Positions 16,982 through 27,031 are shown, numbered from the stretch's first letter. The stretch: 64,000 bases of DNA from Campylobacterota bacterium (GCA_003252535.1 QKDN01000054.1:1-64000); one strand, 5' to 3'. Program-made: numbers and translations. The notes: generated by a model not told the origin, from the letters alone.

Positions 16982-17593
16982 ATGCTGTCACCGTTTGAAC
17001 TGCTCGGCAGGTTTGTCGAGCTGATGAACGCAGGGGGGAGCGTGATGTGGATACTCTTCATCCTCAACTTCCTCCTCTGGTACGGGCTGGGATACCGCTA
17101 CTTCGTCCTCCAGAGGGGGACACAGGGGAATGTCCGCCGACTCATCGACAAGCATGAGAAAAAGGCGGAGAAGCAGAAGATACGCGGACTCCTCGACCGC
17201 GCCGTGGCCGATGCGCTCAAAGCCGCTGCCGAGGCCAAAGCCGTCGGTGCGAGTGTCAGGAAGCACATCAACGGCGTGCTGCTCCCGTACCATACCGATG
17301 TCAACAGGTACAGGATACTGATCCGGACGATCGTCGTCCTCGCCCCGCTCATCGGGCTCCTGGGGACGGTCTCGGGGATGATCGAGACCTTCGATGCGCT
17401 CCAAAGCAGCTCGATGTTCTCGCAGGGTGCGAGTATCTCCGGGGGTATCTCCAAGGCCCTCTTCACCACCGAGCTGGGACTCGTCGTCGCCGTACCGGGG
17501 CTGATCATGGGGAGAGTCCTCGACAAGCAGGCTGAGCGGTTCGAGATGGAGTTCGAGCAGATCACCGATATTATATCCACGAAGGATGCATAA
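16982..17593 (+). CDS. exbB: ExbB/TolQ-type proton channel subunit
   Basis: The 203-residue inner-membrane protein has an N-terminal helix (MWILFILNFLLWYGLGY) and the conserved pair of helices with PLIGLLGTVSGMIETFDAL and GLVVAVPGLIMGRVL. Together with ExbD it uses the proton gradient to energise TonB. It resembles the C-terminal part of the preceding protein, so the two are probably ancient duplicates. Its TAA overlaps the exbD ATG by one base. Confidence 0.92.
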   Translation: MLSPFELLGRFVELMNAGGSVMWILFILNFLLWYGLGYRYFVLQRGTQGNVRRLIDKHEKKAEKQKIRGLLDRAVADALKAAAEAKAVGASVRKHINGVLLPYHTDVNRYRILIRTIVVLAPLIGLLGTVSGMIETFDALQSSSMFSQGASISGGISKALFTTELGLVVAVPGLIMGRVLDKQAERFEMEFEQITDIISTKDA

Positions 17594-17997
17594 TGAGAAT
17601 AAGACCCAAGAAACAAGAAGTGGACAATGTCGATGTTTCGCCGCTGATCGATATGGTATTTATCCTGTTGATCTTCTTTATGGTGACGACGACATTCGTC
17701 AAGGATATGAAGCTCGATATCAACCGCCCGAGCGCGGCAAGCGCATCCAAGAGCGATACCAAAGTGGTGCGCGTCTATATCGACAACACCAAGCAGGTCT
17801 ACATAGACAACCAGCCCGTAGCCCTCTGGGCGATCCAGAGCAAGCTCAGGGAGCTCCTGCGCGGCGCGAACGAGAAGTCGGTACTGGTCGTCTCCGACGA
17901 TACGATCCCCGTCGAGACACTGATCGATGTGGTCGACGAGTGCCGTATGTCGGGGGCGAAGGATGTAGCGGTCTCTACACAGAAAGAGATGGGATGA
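17593..17997 (+). CDS. exbD: ExbD/TolR-type energy-transducing subunit
   Basis: A 134-residue single-pass protein with a short cytoplasmic N terminus, the helix VSPLIDMVFILLIFFMVTTTF carrying the conserved proton-relay Asp (PLIDMVF), and a periplasmic domain ending in GAKDVAVSTQ. It forms the force-generating unit with ExbB. The gene overlaps exbB and is followed after 7 bases by tonB. Confidence 0.93.
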   Translation: MRIRPKKQEVDNVDVSPLIDMVFILLIFFMVTTTFVKDMKLDINRPSAASASKSDTKVVRVYIDNTKQVYIDNQPVALWAIQSKLRELLRGANEKSVLVVSDDTIPVETLIDVVDECRMSGAKDVAVSTQKEMG

Positions 17998-18004
17998 GAA
18001 GCGA

Positions 18005-18643
18005 ATGACTACTGAGAGATTCCAACAGGAGCGCGCCAGGGCCTTCGGCTTCCTGGGGCTTGCGATCGGTACTCTATTGATGGTCATTCTTGTCGTATCG
18101 TTCAATGCGAAGGTCGAGAAGAAAGATCAGAAAGCCAAAGAGCCGATGCGCTATGTCAAGACGGTCAAGCAGCCTCCCAAGGTGGAGAAACCCAAACCCA
18201 AGCCAAAACCGCAGCCCAAACCGCAGCCCAAAGCGCCGCTTCCGGACCTCGGGGCGATGCTCGGCGGTATAGAGATGAATATCCCCGAGTTCAGCTCGGC
18301 CAACATCATGGGGGATGGCAAGAACATCCTCGGCGATGTTGCTGCCGACGCGGCGATGAACGAGGGGACGGTCGACTCGCAGCCGAGAGTCATCTCGAGG
18401 GGGCCGCTCGACTATCCTGCCGACGCCGCCAAGAAACGGCTCACGGGCTATGTCGTCGTCAACCTCCTCATCTCGAAGGACGGGAGCGTGGAGCTGGCGA
18501 AGGTGATCGCCTCCTCGCCTGCGGGGGTATTCGACCAGGCGGCGCTGCGCGGGGTGAGATCGTGGAGATTCTCCCCTGCCAAATACAAAGGAAATCCGGT
18601 CAAAGTGTGGGCGAAGCAGAAGATTCGCTTTGACCTCAATTAA
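18005..18643 (+). CDS. tonB: TonB family protein
   Basis: The 212-residue protein has an N-terminal membrane anchor (about 15-36), a Pro-Lys/Pro-Gln rich periplasmic stretch (about 58-80, KPKPKPQPKPQPK), a spacer, and a C-terminal TonB domain (about 135-212: YPADAAKKRLTGYVVVNL, then WRFSPAKYKGNPVKVW). It reaches across the periplasm to the TonB box of receptors, here most likely the one encoded two genes downstream. The short Pro region matches TonB2-type proteins, which in Vibrio depend on TtpC. Confidence 0.92.
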   Translation: MTTERFQQERARAFGFLGLAIGTLLMVILVVSFNAKVEKKDQKAKEPMRYVKTVKQPPKVEKPKPKPKPQPKPQPKAPLPDLGAMLGGIEMNIPEFSSANIMGDGKNILGDVAADAAMNEGTVDSQPRVISRGPLDYPADAAKKRLTGYVVVNLLISKDGSVELAKVIASSPAGVFDQAALRGVRSWRFSPAKYKGNPVKVWAKQKIRFDLN

Positions 18644-18652
18644 GGGAACAAG

Positions 18653-19942
18653 ATGCTAAAGAGACGAACTATTTACCCGCTCCTCCTCACCTTCGCGCTG
18701 AGCATGGCCGATGCGGCGAAGGAGCCAGCCGAGCCGGTGGTCAACTATGTCGAGCTCGCCACGATCATGTACTATGACGGCAAATACGACAAGGCGGTCG
18801 AAGAGCTCCAGCTCGCCAAAGACAGCCACACCAACATCGAATGGGACAAGTACCATATGCTCAGGGGGCTGATCTTCTCCAAGGATGAGAAGTACGCTGC
18901 GGCGGCAGAGGCGTTCAGCGCGGCGATCGAGGCGACACGCAAGAAGGTCTACCTCCCGCCGGTAGAGGAGAAACCCAAGAAGGAGTTTCTCTTCTCGGTG
19001 ATGAGCGATGCCAGGAAACCCAAGATGACCGTCAGTACCACCCCTCCCTTCGAGCCGGAGAAGCTCAGACGCGAGCAGATAGAGGATCTCTATATCTACC
19101 TCTCGCAGGTCTACTACAAGAGCGAACGCTATATCGACGCGGTACACGCCCTCGACAGCGCCGGGAGCAAAGGGAGCGAGAGCGCATCTCTCTATACTCT
19201 CAGGGCGGAGTGCTACTGGAAAGCAGATCAGAGAGCCCAGGCGATCGACGCGCTCAACCGCGGCAGCAGGCTCTTCCCGAGCGACACGACGCTGCTCCGC
19301 CAGAAGTTCTACTACTACGCCGACCTCAAGCTCTACCGTGCCTCTATCGAAGCGGCCAGAGAGTACATGAAACGCTCGAAGCCGAGCGAGCAGGAGTATG
19401 TCGCCCTCGCGCAGATGCTCCAGAGCGGCAACGAACACGAAGAGGCGCTCAAGGTGCTCGAGGAGGCGAGACTCCTCTTCCCGAACTCGGCGAAGGTCTA
19501 TGTCCTCCTCGCCCACTACTACAAGCAGAAGGATATGCCCTACACCACTGCCGACCTCTTCGAGAAGAGTTCGTACTACGATCCGAAGTATCTCAAAGAG
19601 GCTGCCGAGATGAGCCGCCGCACGGGCAATCTCTCCCATGCGCTCTATCTCAACTCACTGATGAGCGACAACGCAGAGAAGACCAAGCAGAAGGTCGCCA
19701 TCTATGTCAGCCGCGGCGAATACGACATGGTGATCGGTCTCAGGGATGCTATGGGGCGCTACGGACTGCTCGAGAACGACAATATCCGCTACGCGCTCGC
19801 CTACGCCTACTACACGGTCAAGGACTACGACAAAGCGGAAGAGCAGCTCAAACTGATCGAAGACGACGAGCTCTTCTCGAAGGCGACCGTGATCAGAAAG
19901 AATATAGAAAAATGTAAGAACGACTCGATGGAGTGCATATAA
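18653..19942 (+). CDS. TPR-repeat periplasmic protein of the TonB operon
   Basis: The 429-residue product has a signal peptide (about 1-22) and multiple tetratricopeptide-type helix pairs (for example YDGKYDKAVEELQLAKDSHT, HEEALKVLEEARLLFPNSAKVYVLLAHYY, VKDYDKAEEQLKLIEDDELF). TPR proteins regularly close TtpC/DUF3450-type TonB clusters, where they are thought to organise the complex. No catalytic motif is seen. A two-cysteine tail (KCKNDSMECI) could form a disulfide. The receptor gene starts one base after its stop. Confidence 0.82.
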   Translation: MLKRRTIYPLLLTFALSMADAAKEPAEPVVNYVELATIMYYDGKYDKAVEELQLAKDSHTNIEWDKYHMLRGLIFSKDEKYAAAAEAFSAAIEATRKKVYLPPVEEKPKKEFLFSVMSDARKPKMTVSTTPPFEPEKLRREQIEDLYIYLSQVYYKSERYIDAVHALDSAGSKGSESASLYTLRAECYWKADQRAQAIDALNRGSRLFPSDTTLLRQKFYYYADLKLYRASIEAAREYMKRSKPSEQEYVALAQMLQSGNEHEEALKVLEEARLLFPNSAKVYVLLAHYYKQKDMPYTTADLFEKSSYYDPKYLKEAAEMSRRTGNLSHALYLNSLMSDNAEKTKQKVAIYVSRGEYDMVIGLRDAMGRYGLLENDNIRYALAYAYYTVKDYDKAEEQLKLIEDDELFSKATVIRKNIEKCKNDSMECI

Positions 19943-19943
19943 G

Positions 19944-22900
19944 ATGAAACTAAACGGAATATTGAAACTGCTCCTGCTCACGCTCACGATGAGCGCTGCA
20001 TGGGGACAAAACGGCTCGCTCACGGTACTGCTCTTCAGCGACGGCAAACCGCTCGCATCCAATGAAGTGCGCGTCGACGCAGGCCGCCCCTACATGACCG
20101 ACAACGACGGCTCGGTCAAGATCAACATCCCCGCCGGTACCCACACGGTGGAGATATTCGGCAAGGACGCCCAGGGGGTGAGCCTGGGATACTTCAAGAA
20201 ACCCGTCCTCGTCAAGGAGGGGAGGGATACCGAAGTGATCGCGACCCTCTCGCTCAGCGGCGCGGACTCGATCGATATCGATATCCCCGTAGCGACCGAC
20301 AGTGCAAATGTCAGGAAAGAGGAGCAGGCTACGGGCGAGGGGACGCTCAACGGTACCGTCCTCTCCTCCGAGGGCGGCGTGGCGATCGCCGGGGCGAGAG
20401 TCTTCGTCCGCGGTACCGCCGTCGATGTCAGGACGGATGAGAACGGTAGATTCAGCGCGAAGGTCCCTTCGGGCAAGAGCCTCACCGTATCGGTCGTCCA
20501 CTCCGCCTACAGCGCGCAGACCGTCGGCAATATCACCGTCCCCAAGGACGGCTCGGCAGCACGCACGATCAAGCTCACCCCTGCGAGCATGGAGCTCGAG
20601 GAGTTCGTCGTCCTCGCGCCCAAGGTCGAGGGGAGCATCGCCGATGTCATAGCCGAAGAGAAGAAGATCAACGCCATTGCCAATATCGTGGGGAACGAAG
20701 AGTTCTCCAAGAAGGGTGACAGCTCCGCAGCCTCCGCGCTGAAGAGGGTCACGGGTGTGACGCTCATCGGCGGCAAGAGCATCTTCGTCCGCGGTCTGGG
20801 TGAGCGATACTCCAATATCGAGCTCAACTCCCTCCCGCTCCCTTCTCCCGACCCGACCAAGAGGGTCGTACCGCTCGATATCTTCCCGTCATCTATGATC
20901 GGCTCGATGAAGGTACAGAAGAGCGGTTCGGCCGATATCCCTGCCAACTTCGGGGGCGGCTATGTCGATATGCGTACCAAGAACGCCAAATCCGAGGACT
21001 ATGTCAAAGTGGGGATCGGCGTCAAAGGGAACACCTACACCACCAAGGATGTCATCACCTATACCGGGAGCGACACCGACTGGACGGGGTATGACAACGG
21101 CTACCGCGATATCCCTGCGAGTATCCTCGAGCACTCACAGGTGATCGAGGGTGAGCGGCTCGGTGTCTACTCGTCGAGCGCGCTCGGTGCGGAGAACTAT
21201 ATGCGTATGACGCAGGCGTATGCCGCGAGGGATTTCAATATCTACAAAGAGCCGCTCCCTATTGGCAACAGCTTCAATATCGAAGCGCTGCGCAATTTCG
21301 ATGTGGGCGACGACGGCAAGCTCAGCGTCTTTGCGAGCTACACCTACGAGCAGGATCACAAGTACAACGAAGAGCACTTCTACAAGTACAGCTACGACGG
21401 CAACAGCAAGCCCGACGCACTGATCTCGGACGGCTACAAGAGGATCGCGACCTCCGACTACTCCCACGGGTTCATGATGAATGTCGACTACAACTACGCC
21501 GATATCCTCAACCTCCGCTACACCAAGCTCTTCACCCATGTGGGTGAGAAGCGTACGCGGGAGACCGAAGGGGTCTTCGGATCGAACTATATCTACCAGT
21601 ACTACAGCTACCTCGAGTGGGATGAGAAGACTCTCAATGCCGACCAGATCACGGGTGAGTTCGACTATGAGCTCTTCAACAGGAAGAACACCCTCAGCTT
21701 CGGTATGGAGTACGCCACAGCGACGCTCGACCAGCCCAACGATATGCTCTACCAGGATTTCCGCCGCGGCGAAACTGAAGCGGAGTATGAGAGGCTCTTC
21801 TTCGATGCGTCGCAGAACTTCCTCGGCAAGAGGATCTACAGTGAAGACGAAGTGACGGCATTCTACATCAACAACAAAACGATGATCGACCTCTTCAGCG
21901 ACAAGGACTACATCCTGGCCGGTATGAGCGTCAGCTCCAAGGACAGGGTCTCCGAATACCAGAAGTTCTACCTCAAGACCAACGGCGGTCACGGTATCGA
22001 CGACTATTCATCGCTCCCGGGCGGCGATCCCAACTGGATACTCGATACCTATGTCAGGAACCAGACCGACTACAACGATATGCCGTTCCTCGTTAAGGAC
22101 CTCTTCAACCCTGCCGACTACTTCGACGCGACGGTAGATCAGAGCGACTTCTTCGTCAACCTCTTCGTCAAGCCGCGCGAGAACCTCGAGATCACGGCAG
22201 GGGTGCGCTATGTCAATCTCGACCAGAAGATATACCAGTATATCCTCAACGATGCCAATGAGGTGGAGAAAGAAGAGGACGGGCTGGAGGTGAGCGACTT
22301 CTACCCGAGCCTCAGCGTCAAGTATACCTATGACGAGAAGAACATCATCGATATGGCGCTCTCGCGGACCTTCATCATCCCCGACCTCAGGGAGTTTACG
22401 AGCGGTACCTATTTCCACCCGTACGATGTCGCTACCGTCAGGGGTAACCCGGAGCTGGTCAATACCGATATCTACAGCGCCGACCTCAAATACAGCCACT
22501 TCTTCAGTGACGACGAGTATATCAAAGCGGGTGTTTTCTACAAGTACCTCGACAAACCGATCGAGGATACCCAGGAGAACACCTCTTCGCTCCCGATCTA
22601 CTCGTACGACAATGCCGACTATGCGACCCTCTACGGGGTAGAGCTGGACTTCAGGAAGACACTCGGCTTCCTCGGTGAGGATGTGACGATCCCGTATTTC
22701 GGTACGCTTGACAAGTTCTATATCTCGGGCAACCTCTCGTACACCGATTCGGATGTGACGCTGCGCCCCGAGCAGCTCGACAGCCTCACGACCGACCACC
22801 GCCAGCTCCAGGGTCTCTCACAGACGGTCTACAACCTCACATTCGGCTACGAGGGCGACGACCGCACGATGACCCTCTCGTACAACAAGATGGGTGAGAG

Positions 22901-23135
22901 GATCAGGAAGGTCGGTATCGTCAACGAACAGGGTATCCGCTACGGCGATACCTTCGAGATACCGCCCCACACCATCGACTTCGTCTGGATCGAGAAGCTT
23001 GACAACGGCATGATCCTCAAGTTCAAACTCGGCAACCTCCTCGACGACGAGACCACCTGGACACAGGACGGCGAGACGATCAGGGAATACAAAACAGGCA
23101 GAGACTTCAGCTTCAGCGCTACTTATAAGTTCTAA
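19944..23135 (+). CDS. TonB-dependent outer-membrane receptor with two carboxypeptidase-like domains
   Basis: The 1063-residue protein has a signal peptide (1-21, AWG/QN). Two CarboxypepD_reg-like beta domains follow (about 24-100 and 136-215), then a plug domain (about 225-370) with the motif SIFVRGLGERYSNIELNSLP and PSPDPTKRVVPLDIFP, and a barrel ending in ...FSATYKF with a terminal Phe. This plug motif belongs to a large receptor class with unknown or varied substrates, not to classical siderophore receptors. It is the last gene of the operon, so the dedicated ExbB/ExbD/TonB/TtpC set probably serves it. The doubled N-terminal domain is unusual. The substrate cannot be told from sequence. 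Confidence 0.9.
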   Translation: MKLNGILKLLLLTLTMSAAWGQNGSLTVLLFSDGKPLASNEVRVDAGRPYMTDNDGSVKINIPAGTHTVEIFGKDAQGVSLGYFKKPVLVKEGRDTEVIATLSLSGADSIDIDIPVATDSANVRKEEQATGEGTLNGTVLSSEGGVAIAGARVFVRGTAVDVRTDENGRFSAKVPSGKSLTVSVVHSAYSAQTVGNITVPKDGSAARTIKLTPASMELEEFVVLAPKVEGSIADVIAEEKKINAIANIVGNEEFSKKGDSSAASALKRVTGVTLIGGKSIFVRGLGERYSNIELNSLPLPSPDPTKRVVPLDIFPSSMIGSMKVQKSGSADIPANFGGGYVDMRTKNAKSEDYVKVGIGVKGNTYTTKDVITYTGSDTDWTGYDNGYRDIPASILEHSQVIEGERLGVYSSSALGAENYMRMTQAYAARDFNIYKEPLPIGNSFNIEALRNFDVGDDGKLSVFASYTYEQDHKYNEEHFYKYSYDGNSKPDALISDGYKRIATSDYSHGFMMNVDYNYADILNLRYTKLFTHVGEKRTRETEGVFGSNYIYQYYSYLEWDEKTLNADQITGEFDYELFNRKNTLSFGMEYATATLDQPNDMLYQDFRRGETEAEYERLFFDASQNFLGKRIYSEDEVTAFYINNKTMIDLFSDKDYILAGMSVSSKDRVSEYQKFYLKTNGGHGIDDYSSLPGGDPNWILDTYVRNQTDYNDMPFLVKDLFNPADYFDATVDQSDFFVNLFVKPRENLEITAGVRYVNLDQKIYQYILNDANEVEKEEDGLEVSDFYPSLSVKYTYDEKNIIDMALSRTFIIPDLREFTSGTYFHPYDVATVRGNPELVNTDIYSADLKYSHFFSDDEYIKAGVFYKYLDKPIEDTQENTSSLPIYSYDNADYATLYGVELDFRKTLGFLGEDVTIPYFGTLDKFYISGNLSYTDSDVTLRPEQLDSLTTDHRQLQGLSQTVYNLTFGYEGDDRTMTLSYNKMGERIRKVGIVNEQGIRYGDTFEIPPHTIDFVWIEKLDNGMILKFKLGNLLDDETTWTQDGETIREYKTGRDFSFSATYKF

Positions 23136-23150
23136 GGGATGTACTGCAAC

Positions 23151-23222
23151 GGTGGGTTGGGAAACCCACCCTACGCACACAAAGATATCCCAACCTTCGT
23201 AGTGTGGGCTTCCCAGCCCACC
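23151..23222. repeat. Inverted pair of REP units between the TonB operon and the type IIG gene
   Basis: One REP unit in reverse orientation (23151-23175, GGTGGGTTGGGAAACCCACC) and one forward (23198-23222, core GTGGGCTTCCCAGCCCAC) are separated by 22 bp. They belong to the same family as the three full elements around the RAYT gene but are arranged with a shorter, different spacer. Confidence 0.8.
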
Positions 23223-23314
23223 CAAAACTTCACATACATACCATTCACATATCAGAGATAGCCGCTTTTGACAAATTTTCGCTAAAATATGGGACTTTTA
23301 TCCAAGGATACCGA

Positions 23315-26300
23315 GTGAAATTCCTATCGCCCAAAGATGTCATCAAAAAAGCCTATCTCAGAGAGAAGATCAGGACGGAGAGGTTCGAAGAGTTCCGTCA
23401 GGCCTTCGAGTGGCTGGGCAGGAGCATCGACACGGAGAGGGACGAGGAGCACAACAAGGCGTTCATCCGTGACTTCCTCAAGGACGATATGGGCTACAGC
23501 GGGGTCAATACGGCGGGACGTGCCGATATGGCGATCTACAAGGACGGTATCCCCGAGGTGCTCATCGAGGTGAAACGACCGACCAACAAAACAGAGATGC
23601 TCTCGCTCGAGAGACCCAACGTCAAGTCGCTCCACGAGGCGCTGCTCTACTTCATGCGCGAAACACGCAAGGACAGGAACCTCTCCATCCGCCATATCGT
23701 CATCACCAACGGCTATGAGTGGTATATCTTCGACGCCTACGAGTTCAACCGCCTGGCGAGCCACAGGGATATCGAGAAGATATACCGTGATGCAGAGCTG
23801 GACAGGACGCTCTTCACTGACAAGACCAGGGATATCTACAAATACTTCGAGGATATCATCCGCAAGCATGACCTCTTATCCGGTCTCAAATGCGTCCGTT
23901 TCCACCTCAAAGAACGCCAGACCAGGACACAGCTCATCCATATCTACAAGCTCCTCAGCCCCACCCACCTGCTCAAAGAGGAGATCGCCAACGACGCCAA
24001 TACCCTCAACCGCAACTTCTACTACGAGCTCCTCCATATCATCGGGCTGGTCGAGGAGAAGGATGGGAGCAAGAAGCTCATCCGGAGGAAACCGCCCGCA
24101 CAGCGGGAAGAGGGCTCGATGCTGGAGAACACCGTCTCCAGGCTGGAGAGCGAATTCGGTATCTATGATGAGGCGAAGCTTTTCGAGACGGCGCTGGAGC
24201 TCAATATCACCTGGCTCAACCGCCTCCTCTTCCTCAAGCTCCTCGAGGCGAAGCTGGTGAGGATGCACAGGGGCGGGTACGAGAAGTTCCTCATGCCCCA
24301 TGTCGTGCATGATTTCGATATGCTCAACAGTCTCTTCTTCGATGTGCTGGCTGTCCCGGTGGATCGGCGCAGCGGCACGCTCTCCGCGAAGTTCCGCTCC
24401 ATCCCCTACCTCAACAGCTCCCTCTTCAGCCCGAGCGAGCTCGAGCAGCAATATCTCCGCATCTCCAACCTCCGCGACAGCGCGACGCTCAGCAGGCACC
24501 CGCGCAGTATCGTCACCACCGACGGGCAGATGCCGACCCTCTCCTACCTGCTGCGCTTCCTTGACGGCTATGATTTCGGCTCCAGCAGCGATGACGAGAC
24601 GGCAGACCAGGGCAAGACCCTCATCAACTCCGCCGTGCTCGGTCTCATCTTCGAGAAGCTCAACGGCTACCGCGACGGGAGCTTCTATACGCCGAGCTTT
24701 ATCACGATGTATATGACCCGCGAGACCCTCAGAGCCTCGGTGGTGGAGAAGTTCAATGCGGCGTTCGGTATCGAAGCGTCCGATATCGACGAGCTGGCTG
24801 CCTACTGCGAAGCGCACTTCTACAAGAAGGAGTTCAGAGCCGAAGCCAACGCGATCGTCAACTCCATCACTATCGTAGACCCGGCCGTGGGGAGCGGCCA
24901 CTTCCTCGTCTCCGCGCTCAACGAGCTCCTCGCGATCAAGTCGGAGCTCCATATCCTCGAAGAGATGCACGGCTACACTATCGCCAACGAGAACGACGAG
25001 CTCTATATCGAGACCGAAAGCGGCTTCTTCGAGTATGTCCGTAACGAGAGCGGCGCTTTCCCTGTCATCACGCAGCAGATACAGCAGAGGATATTCCACG
25101 AGAAGCTCGCCATCATTGAGAACCAGCTCTTCGGTGTCGATATCAACCCCAACTCGGTCAAGATCACCCGCCTGCGTCTCTGGATAGAGCTCCTCAAGCA
25201 CAGCTACTACGACGAGCGCGGGGAGCTCGTCACCATGCCCAATATCGATATCAATATCAAGACCGGCAACTCCCTCATCAGCCGTTACGGGCTCCATGAC
25301 GAGATCGATATCCCCAATATCCGCCACGCCATCGGGGAGTACAAGCGGATCGTCTCCGACTACAAGGACGGCATCTACGAGATCGACAAAGCGCAGATAC
25401 AGCAGAAGATAGAAGATATCAAAGAGGTATTCAAGCTCTCGCTCAGGGAGAAGTGGCAGCAGACCGAGAACTACAAGAAAGAGCTCGGGAAATATGTCAG
25501 AGCCTACGGCATGGCGGGGCTGGGGCGCGATATTCAGCTTGACGCTCTGGAGTACAATTTCGGACACCACGGGAGCCTTTTCGGGGATGAGCTCGGCGCA
25601 GCCGCCAAAAAAGAGAGGAAAGCCCTGCATGTGAAAGTCGCCAAAGCCTACGAGGATATCGAGCAGATACGGATCGGCACGATATACGAGAATGCCTTCG
25701 AGTGGCGTTTCGAGTTCCCCGAGGCACTCGATGACGAGGGGAACTTCAGGGGCTTCGATGTAGTGATAGGCAACCCGCCCTATATCAGCCTCAGCAAGCT
25801 CAAGGGGGTCGACTACGGCCGTTTCGGGTATGATGTATTTGACCGGACGGGGGATATCCTCGCGCTCTTTTTCGAGAAGAGCATCGAGATAGCCGATAAG
25901 CGCTCAAGGGTCTGCTTCATCGTCTCCAACAGCTGGCTCAAGACCCGCTACGGCGAGCCGCTCAAGCGGTACTTCGACGCCCACGGTCACGCGCGGGTGG
26001 TCAATTTCGAAGATGTGCAGATATTCGACGAGGCGACGGTGGAGAGCTGTATCGTCCACTACCGCAAAGGCGAAGAGCTGCCACACTCCATCGCCACGGT
26101 CAAAGAGCTCGACCTCGCCACGGTGACCCCGCTCTCGCTGGCCCACACCATCGAGCTTTCGGCCGAAGGGAGCGCAGCCACCGACGCACTGATGCGCAAG
26201 ATCGAGGCGGCGGGCAAACCGCTCAAAGAGTGGGATGTAACGCTTTTTAGAGGTGTGACAACAGGTTATAATGAAGCGTTTGTTATTGATAGCATAAAAA

Positions 26301-27001
26301 GGGATGAACTTATTGGTCGAGATTCCAATAGTGAGAAACTTCTCAAGCCACTTATCCGCGGTCGCGATGTACAAAAGTATGCGCTTGGCTGGGAAGATAT
26401 ATGGCTGATTTCTACTTTTCCATCTTTGAATCTGGATATTGAGCTTTACCCTGCCATCAAAGAATATCTTGAAAGCTTCGGCAAAAAACTTGAGCAAGTA
26501 GGTGAAATATATTTTGATACTCGGGGAATGGAACAAAGAACAAGAAAGAAGACCAGTAATAAATGGTTTGAAATACAAGATCAGGTTGCGTATTGGAATG
26601 AATTTGAAAAGCCAAAAATAATTTGGGGTGAAATGTCAGATAGACCCAAGTTTACATTTGATGAAACAAATTATTATATGAATAACACACTGTTTATGAT
26701 GACCGGCAATCATCTGAAATATATATTGGCATTTCTCAATTCCAAACTTTCCAAATGGTACTTCGAACGAATTTCTACAACTACTGGCGTAGGTACAACA
26801 AGATGGCTGATCTATAAGGTCGAACTTCTTCCCATAGCCGTCGCCGAGGACGAACAGCCCTTTGTCGACCTCGTCGACCGTATCCTCATGCTCAAAAAAG
26901 CGGGCGAAGAGACCGCCGACCTCGAAGCCAGAATAGACGAAATGGTCTACGCCCTCTACGACCTCACCCCCGAAGAGATCGCCGTGGTGGAGGGTGTGTG
27001 A
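23315..27001 (+). CDS. Type IIG restriction-modification enzyme (nuclease-methyltransferase-specificity fusion)
   Basis: I place the start at GTG 23315 behind AAGGA; the frame is open further up but reads into repeat DNA. The 1228-residue protein has an N-terminal PD-(D/E)xK nuclease region (Asp71, Glu85-Val-Lys87 in ADMAIYKDG...VLIEVKRP). An N6-adenine methyltransferase domain follows, with motif I DPAVGSGHFL (from Asp522) and motif IV NPPY (820-823), then a TaqI/Eco57I-like specificity domain. Such enzymes cut and methylate DNA in one chain and need no separate methylase. About 26236-26815 is roughly 35 % GC in counted lines against about 65 % just before it, pointing to a swapped target-recognition segment. 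Repeats flank the gene, marking an accessory region. Confidence 0.88.
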   Translation: MKFLSPKDVIKKAYLREKIRTERFEEFRQAFEWLGRSIDTERDEEHNKAFIRDFLKDDMGYSGVNTAGRADMAIYKDGIPEVLIEVKRPTNKTEMLSLERPNVKSLHEALLYFMRETRKDRNLSIRHIVITNGYEWYIFDAYEFNRLASHRDIEKIYRDAELDRTLFTDKTRDIYKYFEDIIRKHDLLSGLKCVRFHLKERQTRTQLIHIYKLLSPTHLLKEEIANDANTLNRNFYYELLHIIGLVEEKDGSKKLIRRKPPAQREEGSMLENTVSRLESEFGIYDEAKLFETALELNITWLNRLLFLKLLEAKLVRMHRGGYEKFLMPHVVHDFDMLNSLFFDVLAVPVDRRSGTLSAKFRSIPYLNSSLFSPSELEQQYLRISNLRDSATLSRHPRSIVTTDGQMPTLSYLLRFLDGYDFGSSSDDETADQGKTLINSAVLGLIFEKLNGYRDGSFYTPSFITMYMTRETLRASVVEKFNAAFGIEASDIDELAAYCEAHFYKKEFRAEANAIVNSITIVDPAVGSGHFLVSALNELLAIKSELHILEEMHGYTIANENDELYIETESGFFEYVRNESGAFPVITQQIQQRIFHEKLAIIENQLFGVDINPNSVKITRLRLWIELLKHSYYDERGELVTMPNIDINIKTGNSLISRYGLHDEIDIPNIRHAIGEYKRIVSDYKDGIYEIDKAQIQQKIEDIKEVFKLSLREKWQQTENYKKELGKYVRAYGMAGLGRDIQLDALEYNFGHHGSLFGDELGAAAKKERKALHVKVAKAYEDIEQIRIGTIYENAFEWRFEFPEALDDEGNFRGFDVVIGNPPYISLSKLKGVDYGRFGYDVFDRTGDILALFFEKSIEIADKRSRVCFIVSNSWLKTRYGEPLKRYFDAHGHARVVNFEDVQIFDEATVESCIVHYRKGEELPHSIATVKELDLATVTPLSLAHTIELSAEGSAATDALMRKIEAAGKPLKEWDVTLFRGVTTGYNEAFVIDSIKRDELIGRDSNSEKLLKPLIRGRDVQKYALGWEDIWLISTFPSLNLDIELYPAIKEYLESFGKKLEQVGEIYFDTRGMEQRTRKKTSNKWFEIQDQVAYWNEFEKPKIIWGEMSDRPKFTFDETNYYMNNTLFMMTGNHLKYILAFLNSKLSKWYFERISTTTGVGTTRWLIYKVELLPIAVAEDEQPFVDLVDRILMLKKAGEETADLEARIDEMVYALYDLTPEEIAVVEGV

Positions 27002-27031
27002 TATCCGGAAAATACATGATGATTCGGCACG

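Noticed and set aside
23268-23288. TTGACA followed by TAAAAT as a full promoter for the type IIG gene
   Set aside because: The two boxes are only 9 bases apart, too close for a sigma-70 promoter; only the -10-like part may count.
23204-23314. N-terminal extension of the type IIG protein from ATG 23204
   Set aside because: It would translate through a REP hairpin; GTG 23315 has AAGGA at good spacing.
23876-25630. 584-codon minus-strand open frame inside the type IIG gene
   Set aside because: It is antisense to conserved methyltransferase motifs and has no recognisable sequence.
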